A DNA stretch of 64,000 bases from Micropterix aruncella (GCA_944548615.1 OX155964.1:11066925-11130924), one strand, 5' to 3'. Shown: positions 20,797 to 33,900, counted from the stretch's first letter. Numbers and translations are program-made. Notes: a model not told the origin generated them from the sequence alone.

Positions 20797-21050
20797 CAGC
20801 GGTTCCCAAACTTTTCAGATACGGAACCTTAGTAAGTCGCTTACGTTTGGCGGAACCCTGAAGAGCTGGGGGGGGGGGGGGTTGTAGGAAGGTAAAAGCC
20901 CCCCATGCGTTGAGTGCTATTAAAATACAATCGTTTAACCGGTCGGAAGCCAGTCTTCATTGTTTTCTTATTCATTTCGAAAACTTTCAGTTCGGCCCTC
21001 GGAACGCCTAGTCAGAACGGCCCTCGGAACCACTTTTTTGTGTCCTTGCC
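20797..21050 (+). mobile_element. hAT-like end fragment
   Basis: Begins CAGCGGTTCCCAAACTTTTC, the form of end shared by many hAT elements, followed by CGGAACC words repeated near 20855, 20998 and 21024. No matching right end was found. A run of about 12 G interrupts it near 20870. Confidence 0.45.
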
Positions 21051-21207
21051 ATTTTTATAATAGAAAAGTGAAGAAGGGTGCGATGCAACAACCCTTTGAT
21101 GTCCCACGGGGTTTTTTCAGTGCGTATAATTATTGATTATTAAAGAATTGCATTTTGATTGCATGAGAATATAAAAAAAAGAGTCTCGCACCCTCAGTAA
21201 TATAGGA

Positions 21208-21674
21208 CACTAGCTGCGCCCAGCGGTTTCACCCGCGTGGTGATAGAAAATTGTGATAATAATGACAGAAAACCATATATCTTTATAAATTATAGCCTAT
21301 GTGTTATTCTGATGTGTAAGCTATATTATTGTAAAGTTTCATCAAAATCCATTCAGTAGTTTTTGCGTGAAAGAGTAACAAACATCCATACATAAATATA
21401 AACTTTCGCGTTTATAATATTAGTAGGATAGTAGGATAGAATTTAAATTTTGAATGTCAATTTCTTAGATTTTTTCCTACTTACTTGACAGTTATCGTTA
21501 TATTTTAGATAATTCACACTATATTTTTATAAATTATAGCCTATGTGTTATTCTGATGTATAAGCTATATTATTGTAAAGTTTCATCAAAATCCATTCAG
21601 TAGTTTTTGCGTTAAAGAATAACAAACATCCATACATACATACAAACTTTCGCGTTTATAATATTAGTAGGATA
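21208..21674 (+). mobile_element. RTE-type SINE/LINE tail, two tandem copies
   Basis: CTAGCTGCGCCCAGCGGTTTC is followed by AAATTATAGCCTATGTGTTA, GTTTCATCAAAATCCATTCA, GTAGTTTTTGCGT and a 3' end TTTATAATATTAGTAGGAT. From the AAATTATAGCC word onward the sequence is repeated at 21527-21674. Such tails are abundant in lepidopteran genomes. Confidence 0.75.
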
Positions 21675-22032
21675 TTGCTTTGTTCCATACAACTATACGA
21701 AATAAAGCATCGATATGAAAAGTTTAAAATACCTAATTATGCCTTATTTTGTCATATTTTTTTGGCAAAATATGTGTGTATAAACCTACTAGCATTTAAT
21801 ATAGTCTTGAATAATTCCTGTAAGCAACAATCTATTTATTTTAACGAAAATATCAAAAAATCGAATTTCACGTAGAAGAGGTGGAGTGTCAGTATTTAAA
21901 AAAAATATATGAAGGTATGATGCTGTTGTTAAAATAAAGCGAAGTTATAGTAGAACTCTAAAAATGTAATAATACAATTTCATTCAGTAGGTTTTTTTTC
22001 TTTTAAGGTGGTGGGCATTTTTTAAGAATATA
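21675..22032. other. No gene seen
   Basis: AT-rich spacer before copy C of the ~650-bp repeat. Confidence 0.5.
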
Positions 22033-22748
22033 AATATAAAATGGGCAACTCTTGTCGACTACAGCGGGCGAGCCCGTCACCTCAGGAAGTTTTAACGATT
22101 ATTCGTTATATCTCCCTGGAGTGAGCGCAGAAGACTTGGACAAAACAGTCCACCGTCTAGCTCCGCCACAAACCCGAAAAAGGCCAATGCCTTAACCGCG
22201 AGATAGCCAGGAGTGTTACCCAGCGGGCTTACACTCACGCCCTTACTTCCTATTGCGATCAGATTACTCCAGTCTCTCGATTGGTTACGAGTTCGAGGTC
22301 GCTTGCGCGGTCCTCTCGTAAAGGTACGAAGCGGTAAAACGGTGTATACCGAATCTATCGCGGACCACGACATCCTTTGCCCGGCTGCTCACCCAGGATC
22401 GGGTAGCCGATGGTCGTTTCAAGAGCAGTCGCCGTAAGGTCCGCAACCACCCCCGCTCTATAGAAAACAGTACTGCTTCCAGACTCCCCCGACTGTTAGT
22501 CAGAGTGCGCAATCGATTGGCTTATGCCGCACGGTGCGCAGACCGTCCAGGAGCGCCAGAAGGTTGATTCCCAGGGGAAACTAACCATAAGGCAAGAGTC
22601 CTACCCAGACTCGCACTTCATGCGTGGAGGCCGTCGGATAGGTGTTGACCCGTGAGTGTGACCAACCCTGAACAGAATGGGTCTTCGTGGCCAACACAGC
22701 AATGGCCCATTAACTCCTATATATGGGGAGTTAATATAAAATGGGCAA
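22033..22748 (+). mobile_element. ~650-bp repeat family, copy C, full length with 16-bp target duplication
   Basis: The element spans 22049-22732. It is flanked by exact copies of AATATAAAATGGGCAA (22033-22048, 22733-22748). The 5' end is CTCTTGTCGACTACAGCGGG, with a small GGGCG..CCCGT hairpin. The 3' end is not poly(A) but a hairpin (TTAACTCC..GGAGTTAA). No ORF is kept between copies. Long, variable target duplications suggest target-primed retrotransposition, so a SINE-like or LINE-derived element is likely, but no polymerase III boxes or LINE protein are visible. Family copies: A 1-39/1411-1570, B 16661, C, D 23495, E 38578, F 45501, G 47658, H 32188. Confidence 0.8.
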
Positions 22749-23494
22749 ATGTAAATATAATGAGTTTACTTCAAGCGCCTTATTTGAGCAGCATCGGGAA
22801 TAGGAAAAAAATGTGTCAACCCAAGACTTTCCCGGCAAGTAGCCAAGTACTTATGGAATGATTTTGAGCGTGATATTCTTCAGGATGGAGGTTGACCTGA
22901 TTGAAAGGGATAGTCGGCGATAAGCAAGGATAGTAAAAACGTAACGCATTAAACACGTTCGATTCAATAATTTACGCATATATACTGACCGGCGAAAATT
23001 GAATGTGATTTCGGCCCAACAGTGCACTCGTGTGCCAAACTTCAAGTCTCTTAGTCCAATATTTCGAGATCGAAATATGACTAGTGCGCCATCTGGTGGA
23101 CCGATTTTAACCACAACTTTTTCAACTCTTGCCATGACCAAATCTTGCCTGCATGCTGAATTTCAGCTCAATCAGAAAGCGTTTAGGCGCTATCATGGAG
23201 GAATACATACACACAGGTAGACAGATACACAGCCACACAGACAGACTTTAGTTTGGAAATGTTCTTAATCGTTTCGGGGGGGAGGGGTGGCTCAAAATAA
23301 ATATTTCCGTCTTGGTCTCGAAGTTTTTTCAGCATGTTCACAATACTTTCCTTCTGGTCGGTTGGTGGGCCGGGAAAGTAAAAAGGAATTCCTCTGTTTT
23401 GCGATATATAACAGCAAAAAATATACTTATTTTAATTTTTTTTACATTTCTGAGTGTTTTGATAATAATTATGCTGGAATATGCAATCGGGCGG
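22749..23494. other. No gene seen; possible old non-LTR 3' end
   Basis: Around 22985-23225 runs a segment (GGCGAAAATTGAATGTGATT, CTGAATTTCAGCTCAATCAG, then ACAGGTAGACAGATACACAG) that looks like the 3' flank of an RTE-type repeat. A run of G is at 23275-23285. Confidence 0.4.
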
Positions 23495-23793
23495 TCTCGA
23501 TTACATTGAGCGAATCCGACACCCCAGGCTGGTATAATGATATGTGATCCTTCTTTCAGCCGTGGGATGAACGTAGAAGACTTAGAGACTAGACAATCTA
23601 CTGTCTAGCTCCGCCAACTAGCCCGTTCAAGGTTAACGCCTTACAGCGAGGCACCGGGAAAGATAACTAGAGCGCAGCCTCGTTCCCAGACTACCAATTT
23701 GGAAGGATATCTCCGTCTGGAATTAACCTTCAGGATACCTTATACCTCCTGACTGGTTACATGATCGAGGTCGCTTGCGCGGTCCTCTACCTT
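23495..23793 (+). repeat. ~650-bp repeat family, copy D, left piece
   Basis: Diverged 5' part (CAGCCGTGGGATGAACG, GTAGAAGACTTAGA, GGTCGCTTGCGCGGTCCTC), interrupted by the LINE at 23794. It is closest to copy E. Confidence 0.75.
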
Positions 23794-24386
23794 TTTTATT
23801 TTTTATTTGATGAGTGGGACTTTTCTAAGGTCTTTATGAGCCTTGTAACACTGCGACCATTGCTGATCTATTGTGTTCGCCACCTACTATAGTTCTGCGC
23901 TAAGCCTTGTGTTATTTAAGAACCGCAGCAGGCTTTTGGCGCCAGATTGTTTTACCTCCTTAGGTTGGAGGTAATGACCACCCAAGTGGGTGTATCTTTT
24001 ACGCATCAGCGGGCCACACTCGCACATGAGGTGCTGGGGAGTTTCCTCTGCTCCTTGGCAGAACCTGCACATTTTTGTGTCTTTGAGCTTGAGGTTGAAC
24101 GTGTGTTTGTTCAGGCCACAATGCCCCGTGAGCGCCCTCACCAGTATGCGTAGATTGTTTCTATTTAGCGACAAGGCCTCGCGGGCCGTCTCACGGTCGT
24201 AAGCCTTAATTAGAGCTATGGAATGATTCAACCCTGGCGTGTTGTTCCAGTGGTTGACGGATTGTTCTAAACATATTTGTTTGGGCATTAGGTTTGCAAG
24301 GCTTGTTTATACGCCCCAGCAAGGTTCAGGGCCGTATAACGTTCCCTTTGCTCACGCCTTAGCAAGTTCGTCGGTTTTTTCATTTC
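23794..24386 (-). mobile_element. 5'-truncated non-LTR retrotransposon
   Basis: The insertion is flanked by exact 10-bp duplications CCTCTACCTT (23784-23793, 24387-24396) inside copy D. On the minus strand it ends in an A-rich tail (the T-rich run at 23794-23808). Only the last part of ORF2 remains. Confidence 0.85.
23887..24288 (-). pseudogene. Non-LTR ORF2 C-terminal end with zinc-finger-like motif
   Basis: 133 codons read without stops. The segment LVRALTGHCGLNKHTFNLKL followed by CRFCQGAEETPQHLMCEC is the C-terminal Cys-rich motif that follows the reverse transcriptase and RNase H region in jockey- or R1-type ORF2 proteins. The reverse transcriptase core is missing because the copy is truncated at its 5' end at 24386. 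The start codon is arbitrary. It is relatively young judging by the intact frame and perfect target duplication. Confidence 0.8.
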
Positions 24387-24465
24387 CCTCTACCTTATGA
24401 AGCGGTGATTCGGTGTCAACCGAATCCATCGCGGACCATGGCATCCTTTGCCCGGCTTAAGCTCT
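24387..24465 (+). repeat. ~650-bp repeat family, copy D, right piece
   Basis: Resumes with CTCTACCTTATGAAGCGGTG and runs through ATCGCGGACCATGGCATCCT before ending. The 3' third is missing. Confidence 0.75.
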
Positions 24466-24546
24466 TGCGTAAGCAGACGAAAATTGTCGTCTTGTTTATC
24501 ACTATTGGTGTGATTAGGCGTAAGAGCAGCGATGCCGCGATGGTGT

Positions 24547-24610
24547 GCCCCGGCGCGGCGCGGTGCGGCCCGGCGCGGCGCGGTGCGGCCCGGCGCGGCG
24601 CGGTGCGTCC
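24547..24610. repeat. 20-bp GC tandem repeat, three units
   Basis: GGCCCGGCGCGGCGCGGTGC repeats three times with almost no change. It creates spurious long ORFs on both strands. Confidence 0.85.
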
Positions 24611-24937
24611 CGTCTCGTCCCACAAAAACAAACTATTTATCACATTCGCTTCGCTCCTTTGAATGTTGCCACCCCCGACTAACTCAATTTCGGGCGGGTC
24701 TTTCACAAAAAATCCCCGCAACAATGCACGCCAAATCAAATTAACTAACTCCAATCCGCCGATATGATTGATATGTTCCGCGGAACGGCGAGGCCGCTCG
24801 CCCACTTTGATTGAAAAGCATTCATGCCACTGGCGCACGTTTTAAACTAAGTAATTTCGACCTGAAGAATTAAGTGATGATAAGGTGGGTAGGTATTACA
24901 TCACGGGAAAACATGATCAGAGTTGAACTCCGGAAGA
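24611..24937. other. No gene seen
   Basis: Unremarkable; no repeat or protein recognised. Confidence 0.4.
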
Positions 24938-25740
24938 TAGAATAGAATAGAATAGAATAAAATAGAATAACTTTATTGTGCTATAAAAACCCTTCTTAAT
25001 GAATATTACGCTGGTTTTATAAAAAAGACAATTTATGTACAAATGGCGGACTAATCGCTATAGCGATATCTTACAGTCAACCATTTGATAAAATAATTCC
25101 TAATTTTTACCGTACAATACACAAAGAAGTAGTAAAGTTAAATTTAAAATAAACTTATACAGATATATGTCACTAACATATGCTAAGGTTGCCCAGGGAA
25201 GGATAAAGGAGAGTACAAGGTGAGGTATTTGGTTAGTGGCTGTGTAAAAATAAATGTTTCTTCAACAACTTTTTGAAAGTATGCAGCGAAGGTGCATGCC
25301 TGATAGAGTGAGGGAGCTGATTCCATAAACGAGCAGAATGGACTGTAAAAGAGTGCGTGTAAACAGAAGAATGATATATCGGAATGGCGAGTGTGTTATC
25401 CCGGCTTGATCGAAGTGGAAGACCGTGGCCCCCCAAAGGGTGGAAACTCTCCTTGAGATAGGAGAGTGAAGTGGGGTTATTGAGTATGTTGTAGAGTAGC
25501 GACAACGTATGCAAATTTATTCGATCGCGAATACGAAGCCAATGAAGTTGCTCACGAAAGCAGGTAACGTGGTCGAGCTTTCGCAAATTAAAAACATACC
25601 TGAGTAAGATATTTTGCAGACGCTCCAGCTTATTCAAAATAACCTCACTGGCATCTATATAACAACCATCACCGTAGTCAAGTATAGGCGTGTGGACACA
25701 ATCATTTCATTATGTGATGGGGAGAAATCTTCGAAGCCGC
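24938..25740 (-). mobile_element. 5'-truncated non-LTR retrotransposon with (TTCTA)n tail
   Basis: On the minus strand the copy runs from within ORF2 through a 3' UTR to a tail of TTCTA repeats (24938-24970). The same 3' UTR occurs on the plus strand at 50596-50865, including AGATATCGCTATAG and TCCGCCATTTGT. Tails of short repeated words are typical of several jockey-superfamily or L2-like lineages. Confidence 0.8.
25233..25696 (-). pseudogene. Non-LTR reverse transcriptase C-terminal part
   Basis: The frame is open from about 25696 (PILDYGDGCYIDASEV) through LNKLERLQNILLRYVFNLRK to the stop at 25233. The pattern LDYGD..Y, LERLQN..R..FNLRK.DHV and FTVHSARLWNQLPHSIRHAP is the usual post-catalytic end of non-LTR ORF2 proteins. 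The catalytic YADD region is upstream and missing. The methionine at 25637 is only an internal residue. Confidence 0.82.
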
Positions 25741-25778
25741 CGACTTTGAAACAGACTATAAAAACCATGGAAGATTGC

Positions 25779-26061
25779 ACTGAGGAAAAAAATAACGAAG
25801 TAATACTTACCCGGAAATACCCATGTTTCAACATTGATTACGTATATAACTCGGACTGTGGTCCATACGTATGAATTAACATGTTTCATAACGGTGTTAG
25901 CGAGACGGTAGTTAGGGTATCGTAATGTCAAAACATAATGTTGAAACTACAGTATACTGTTATTTCCGTATTAACCGTAAGGAAAATGTCGATACATATA
26001 ATCGAGTAATGGAGTTTCAATAAAATGGTAATGTAAGAATCAATCCAATATTTTTCTCAGT
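25779..26061 (-). mobile_element. MITE of the ACTGAGAAAAATAT family (minus)
   Basis: Low end ACTGAGGAAAAAAATAACG, high end ATATTTTTCTCAGT. Shorter than the 434-bp copies, so internally deleted. Confidence 0.7.
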
Positions 26062-26769
26062 GTGACAGTACGCCAAAGGAGCTATGTTCTTATTTTATTT
26101 TATTTTATTTTATAGCAAACTTACAGATAGTAATTATATGATACTAGTATATTCAAAACATATTCAAACTAAACAAATTTACTATCCTATTATGAATAGT
26201 TTGCAATGCTTGCATTACAAATTAAAATAAATAACATGAACACTTTGATAGTAGAAAAAAATAAAATAAAGCTAATAATAATATAAGGGTAAGAAAAAAA
26301 TATATTAAATAAGTTATTAATAAGGTTATTTGGATAGAGCAAAATAGAAGTATGAGTAATTGGATAATAATATTTATTATACATATTATGATATAATACA
26401 ATAGTATGTTATAATACCCTATAATGATCATATAATACAGTACATTAGGATGGCAGCTAGTGAAATCTTAAGAAGTAGGAGATAGGCTTGGTATGATCGA
26501 GTCTTTTATTAAATTAATGGAATCATAAAATATATCTAATCCTTTACACGATTTATCAAAAACGCGACACATTCTGGTAAGAAATATACTTGCTCTCCTC
26601 TAACGTGTACTCTCTCAATCAAAACCATACTATCTCCACAAGCTTATCGAACGATAAAGTTCTCTCGGTCCCGTACTTGGGTATGCCTCTGACAATTTAC
26701 TTAAAATTCCCTGTCATATTACTGAATTTCTACTCCTACTATTTCTGTGTCCATTGTGCAAGACTCTGC
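26062..26769. other. Very AT-rich, no gene seen
   Basis: TATTT-rich run at 26090-26113, then AT-rich sequence with spurious Ile/Tyr-rich ORFs on the minus strand. Confidence 0.5.
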
Positions 26770-27203
26770 ACTAAGAAAAACATTGGATTTCGTAATTAAT
26801 TACCATTTTGTTATTACGCTTTATACAGAATAACGATGTTTCAATCGTAATTTTGTTGAATTACAGGGAATGGTGTTTAAACTCCATTACTCGATTATTT
26901 TCCTTACGATTAATGCAGAAATAACAGTATATTACAGTTTCAACGTGATTCATGTGTCCGACTATAACGGTAAATACATATACTACGTACTTTATGCTGT
27001 CATGTTAAAAGCGAGATCTTCATTACGATCGCGACGTAATGAAATAACATTATGTTTTAACATTACGACACGATAACTACGGTGACGCCAACACCGTCAA
27101 GCGTCATGTTAATTCATATGTATGGACCACAGTTCATGTTATATCCGTAATCATTGTTGAACATGCCTATTTCTGTGTATTACAGAGTTATATTTTTCTC
27201 AGT
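26770..27203 (+). mobile_element. MITE of the ACTGAGAAAAATAT family
   Basis: Starts ACTAAGAAAAACATTGG and ends TTATATTTTTCTCAGT. Same length (434 bp) and gene-free interior as 11199-11632. Confidence 0.75.
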
Positions 27204-27654
27204 GTGGAACGACCTCCCAGCAAATATACAAAGTCGCCTCCTTTACAATCATTCAAGACTCACCTCGAAAATTACTACTTTTCTAAAAATTAAGCAGTTT
27301 TTACGTTTCTTCCTCCTTCCTCTGCTCGTGCATTCTTAGTTTTAAATATAGTACCTAATTTTGTATTTTATGCAGACAAACTTAATCTTTATTTTCACAA
27401 CGCGCACATATAGGTACCCCTGCACTGTGATTAGGTTAGTTGTAAGATATTACTATGTCTGGCAAGATATTACTATAAATATGGCAAAAAGCTCATCTTT
27501 TGTCGCTTTAAGTTTTAAGTGTAAAAAAGAGTAGGTATATTATTTTTTATTATTATTAATATTACGCATAAACTAAGAGGCTGGATTTGCCATTATAATA
27601 GGATTATCATATCATTCTGGAACAAGAAAGGTCTATGTATTACACGACTGCATA
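27204..27654. other. Possible LINE tail scrap, otherwise nothing
   Basis: The first ~130 bp (WNDLPANIQSRLLYNHSRL-like reading at 27204-27265, plus strand) resembles the WN.LP... end of a non-LTR ORF2, then AT-rich sequence follows. Confidence 0.4.
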
Positions 27655-27925
27655 ACAAAAAAGGAGTGTTTTGTGTTCAGGGTTCATATATGTATGTTTT
27701 CCGTTTCTTTATTCTACTATGACTTCTAAACGCTTGAACTGATTTAGAAGTATGTAATATTTTTCGAACCGTTATATCATCCCGAGTGTCACAGGGTACC
27801 TTAACTGTCAAAATATTAAGCAAATAGTGGTCTAAATGTCCAAATCTCCAAATGTCAATACATTACCATAAATATATCATTTTTAGTTGGAAATCAAATG
27901 TCTGATTGAGTACATTCTCAAAATA
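27655..27925 (+). repeat. Dispersed repeat (same module order as 16945-17690)
   Basis: Shares GGAGTGTT.TGTGTTCAGG, CTTCTAAACGCTTGAAC and TGTCTGATTGAGTACATTCT with the copies at 16945 and 17490. It is directly followed by the (TA)n tract. Confidence 0.6.
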
Positions 27926-27930
27926 TAAAT

Positions 27931-29622
<1,692 letters not shown>

Positions 29623-30312
29623 GATTTTGGTTCGAGGAGGGTCTATATAGATTTATATGCATTTTGTTTTTTATTGTGATGGAAGAAATTATAAGTCATA
29701 TCCCCGCCTCCAAGTCGCAACATCATTATGTAGACCAGGTCCTACGCAGATGTAGCATTTCTGTAAGTACGTACATGCTGAGTGAGTAGCCAGTGAAAAG
29801 GGGCGACGACACAGTCATAACTCGGTTTACCGGGCGGTTGCAGTAGATGGCGCTTGAAATAAGTTTATCCGCGTGGGGGCGGCTGCGGATTTCATTACAT
29901 CCCTTAATTGGCTACAGCAAACCGACCCTCGAATCCAACCACCCCTCCGTACATGCCGGTGAGGTACCGTACCCACAATATCATTCGTTTTATAGCGACA
30001 CTCGTCTTGAACTTCTCTATGGTATCTACATAGTATCTAGTTATTATCGTCATCATTGATTTTTGCGTCTTTGCATTCGTGAAAACCTAAAGATGACGGC
30101 AGTGATCTGCGCCAATCCGGGTAACACAGCGACACTGATATACACAGGTGTAAGCTCGCTTTCTGTTTCGCAAATAAAACAATTAGACCTCGTTTCATGT
30201 TAGCATGCAATGAGTTGGCAATAAGCAGAGAGGCAGAGCGCCATCAAAATGACAGAATGGCGTTGCATACACTATTTTTTTTTAAAATCTTGCTGGCGGT
30301 AAAACAGGTTTG
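29623..30312. other. No gene seen
   Basis: Non-repetitive looking sequence without a recognisable coding signal; a 70-codon ORF at 29847-30059 (+) is not convincing. Confidence 0.45.
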
Positions 30313-31462
30313 TATCAGTCGAACCAAAAACAATGAAAGCATGTGCGAATCCTTGGATATGTTTTCAAAGAACTGAGGAATATTCTGGATTCCAAAACAC
30401 TAAAAACTGTTTATTATGCTTTATGTGAATCGCTTATTATTTACGGCATAATTGGATGGGGTGGATGTGGTAAAACCCTGCTAGAGCCATTGCAAGTTGC
30501 GCAGAAATTTATATTAAAAATTATTCTACGTAGACCATATCGCCATCCCACTAATGAACTGTATAAGGAAGCTAAAGTTCTTGATTGTAGGCAACTTTTT
30601 CTAAAAATTCCCTCTTAAGGCTATTTTTGGACAATAACTCAAATTTAGGAATAATTCAGAACCGGCGACCAACGAGACAAGTTGTAGAAAATAGCTTAAT
30701 AATACCCAGAAGGAAAACATCATTTGGTCAAAGACATTACTCTTTCATTGCGCCGAGATTTTACAATCTGATCAATATGGAAATAAAAATGAATTTGACA
30801 TTTAGGGAATTCAAAAATAAATTAAAGAAATGGTTATGACAGACTAACCACACATCAAATGTTAGAAATAATAGTATAATAAAACTTAGGTGCACAAATT
30901 ATTAACATATTTTTAAACTTATATGTTAAGTATTTTTTAACATTGAACTAACTACCAAAAAATATTTGACTTTGACAATGAATTATACTTATATTAGTTA
31001 TTTTTATATTAAATCTTATATTACCTAAAACATAATATTAAATATTACCTAATGACTGTTTCTTTCTTTTCTCACATATAACTTTATTTATATTATTTAA
31101 TCGAATTTTATATTATATTTATTGCCGATTTAATAATGGAATTGCATTTTATTTATTATATATTTTTAATATTTTTTTATTATTATTATTTTTTATTTTA
31201 TTCTGAAGACCACATTTTAGGGCACTTTAGTGTCATTAGCTTTTTACTAAAACTTGTACATTTGTAGGCAACCAAGCAATCAAGCAAACTTGATTGTAAT
31301 ATTGGAGTCCTGTCCACCCTAGAACGGGCTAGTCCCAGTTGGGTGACAGAAACAAATAAGCAAAAGGTTAAGGTTTTGCCATTCGGTTCCTGTTATTTTT
31401 GTAAGCTAATCAATGTTTTATAGTAATTAAATCTTAAATAAATAAATAAATAAATAAATAAA
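30313..31462 (+). mobile_element. 5'-truncated non-LTR retrotransposon with (AAAT)n tail
   Basis: C-terminal ORF2 followed by a long 3' UTR and a tail of AAAT repeats (31433-31462). The last ~250 bp of the UTR (CCTGTCCACC.TA.AACGGG, AGCAAAAGGTTAAGGTTTTG, GCCATTCGGTTCCTGTTATT) recur at 57296-57543. Confidence 0.8.
30343..30839 (+). pseudogene. Non-LTR reverse transcriptase C-terminal part, frame-broken
   Basis: The first frame (to 30618) has LKTVYYALCESLIIYGIIGW followed by GGCG..LLEPLQVAQKFILK and NELYKEAKVLDCRQLF; the second (30627-30839) has RRPTRQVV, YSFIAPRFYNLI and FREFKNKLKKWL. Together they are the usual region after the catalytic core of CR1- or jockey-like ORF2. A stop and frame change near 30616 separates the parts. 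Truncated at its 5' end, so not functional. Confidence 0.8.
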
Positions 31463-32187
31463 TGTAATTCTCCCCTAAGTTAAAAATTTCCAATATGACC
31501 TCTAATCAGGAGGCACAGTTTCACATATGCATTCATAAATTAAAAAAATAAAATAAAATACAAACGGAGCTGCCATAGAATTCACCGACCGGAGTCGGGC
31601 CCATCATAATACTATTTTTACATTTCTAAGGGGTAAGCATCCACTGCTCACCCCTTAGAGGGAGCATCCACTGCTCACCCCTTCTGGAGTAACGACGGCT
31701 GTGGTAGATTTAAGACAGCTGTTTTGCCACATGTGAGTGTCACCTTACCACCCATTCACTCCCCCTTCGAAGCCATAGAATTTGAGATGCGGAAATCGCG
31801 GTTTTAGATATTTTTTCTAGGAAAGAGTTGATTATTTTTCTGGAAAGACCAAACAGCAGGCCACAAGCGCCAAATTCCAACGCGTGATTTACTTATTATT
31901 TACTTATTATGACTTCGCTTATTGTTCAATCTGTGTGTCCATTTAAAAAAAAAAATTTGTGGAAGTAGAAACATGTAATTAGCTTTATTCTTCAAATTTA
32001 CTAATATTGTATTTATTGTATTGAAACAGCTGTATGTTTTCTAAATAATAAAAATATAAAAATAAAATAATTTATAAAATGAAAAGGAGACTATTTGAAG
32101 AGTAAAATTTAGCATGATTTGATCAAAATCATCAATCCAATGAATAATATGGTGATTTAGTGGGGTTTTTATTGTCCTTTAATAAGG
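31463..32187. other. No gene seen; short duplication
   Basis: AGCATCCACTGCTCACCCCT occurs twice at about 31636-31682. The remainder shows nothing. Confidence 0.5.
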
Positions 32188-32268
32188 TCCTTTGGCTGGA
32201 AGAATGATCACATATCGTTATAACAGCCCTGGGGTGACAAGCTCGCCTGTTGTATTCGACACCGACTA
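32188..32268 (-). repeat. ~650-bp repeat family, copy H (5' scrap)
   Basis: About 80 bp of the family's 5' end in reverse complement (GTGACAAGCTCGCCTGTTGT, then GTATTCGACACC), closest to copy E. Confidence 0.6.
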
Positions 32269-32760
32269 ACTGCCCTTTAATAAATTGAGCTAAGGTTTAG
32301 AAGCTATTGATTTTATATATATATATACCTAGACTAAAATGGTTTGTTTTTTCATGCTAAGTAATCGCTATGATATCTATGCTATGTAGCATTTGTAAGA
32401 TGTGACCTTAATCTGCCCCAGCGCCCATTACTCCAGGTTAACTACAAAACTGACATGAGTCGTTTGTTTCGTTAATAGACTCGCACTCGCAAACGCCCTT
32501 ATAACCCCTCCCCCCTTCCTCGCCCTCCTTTCGTCAACCCCCTATGCCCTCATTTAACCCCCCAGATATCGCAGGGGTGAAAGTTGCCCGGTCTAGAACT
32601 GTAAAGTCAGTGTAAATTCGAAAGAAAGTTTATTTCAAGCTATGCTTCTCATCTTATTGGTCAAGAAAATAAAGTGCACCGGACATGCATACCTTAATAG
32701 CCGCCGTAGCTTCCTTTTATGCGTACCCCGAATAAGGCTGGTAAAATTACAGAAAAACTT
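32269..32760. other. No gene seen
   Basis: A C-rich stretch at 32503-32565 and otherwise unremarkable sequence. Confidence 0.45.
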
Positions 32761-32985
32761 GTTTGTTTGTTTCTACTATTTATTGTGAAATTTCCTAATG
32801 GGCGGGATTATTATCATATGGCAATCATTTACAACCAACCCTACTAGAACGTGATTATATGTATGTGTGCGTACAACATGTGTGTAAGTGTAGGTCTTGT
32901 TATTGCAATCGACAGAATTAATATACTATTCCGTTAATTTCATCCCAATGGGCAATGGTAACAGGAATCTAGCCCGGGTCTTATA
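32761..32985 (-). mobile_element. tRNA-derived SINE, head damaged
   Basis: Tail (GTTTGTTTGTTTCTACTATT) at the low end and body as in the other copies. The tRNA-like head is reduced to a scrap near 32940-32985. Confidence 0.78.
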
Positions 32986-33900
32986 TTCATATTCATTTTA
33001 TTAGTATACTGGTATACAAGTCAGATACAGATTGGCAAACATCCATACATATTAGCAAACAAACATCGCATAAGTAAAGAAAAGAAATCATGTTAGTAAG
33101 AAAGCATCATATTAGTAAAGAAAAAATAACATTAAACCAAAAAACGTAAAAAACACAAGAATAATGAAAAAAGAGGAAATATAAGACAAAATGCAAAGAT
33201 ATCGTTAGACACTTTAGCCACCAAAGCATTTTAGACTTCACTCAAGTAATATTCCTCCAGTGAGTAAAACGCCTTATCTGTGAGGTATCTCTTAAGGCGT
33301 CTCTTAAACACGTCAAAAGATTGCGCCTGCCTAATGTGCTCGCTGAGTTTGTTGTAAACCGCTGGGCCGGCGATATAGGCTAGCCTCTCCGCCTTGGATA
33401 ATGCACTTACCGAACGTAGCATGCTAAGGGATCTTGTTGGATAGTGGTGATGCACACCATTCACTTCAAAATCGGCTAGATTTCTGCGAACGAACAGCGC
33501 TTATTCCATTATATAAATGGACGGCAGCGTCACGATGCAGAGATCTCTAAACAGAGACCTAGCTGGCGTATCAAGCGCCATACGCGCCATTGTGCGGACT
33601 GCACGCTTCTGCATAACGAAGGCCCTCTGCCTGTCGGCTGCTCGCCCCCATAACTCCGCGCCGTACGTTAGCAGTGAATGAAAATATGAAAATTAACACA
33701 TGCGCAGCGCGAATAAATCGAGAAATGAAGCGATGCGATAGAGTGCATAGCACGCTCTTCCCAATTTATCACATAAATCATCAATATGTAGGTGCCATCC
33801 TAACTCAGAACTCGAGTTGAGGATACTTGAGTAAGTTCTTCGTTATTGACGGTCACATGTATTTCGGTTTTAGTAGGTCTAAGGCTGAAATACATAACAT
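32986..33900 (-). mobile_element. 5'-truncated non-LTR retrotransposon
   Basis: Contains the C-terminal part of ORF2 on the minus strand, interrupted by stops and frame changes, and a short 3' UTR. Confidence 0.72.
33231..33860 (-). pseudogene. Non-LTR reverse transcriptase C-terminal part
   Basis: From high to low coordinate: TEIHVTVNNEELTQV, a frame change, WHLHIDDLCDKLGRACYALY, then SLLTYGAELWGRAADRQRAF, VMQKRAVRTMARM, a stop (after YIME near 33508), and LAYIAGPAVYNKLSEHIRQA to the end YSLEEYYLSEV at 33231. This is the thumb/post-thumb region of a jockey-like ORF2. The multiple breaks show it is inactive. Confidence 0.75.

Noticed and set aside
22092..22512. ORFs inside copies of the ~650-bp repeat (also at 45533-45894 and 47828-48350)
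   Set aside because: They are not kept in the same frame between copies, so they are not conserved coding sequence.
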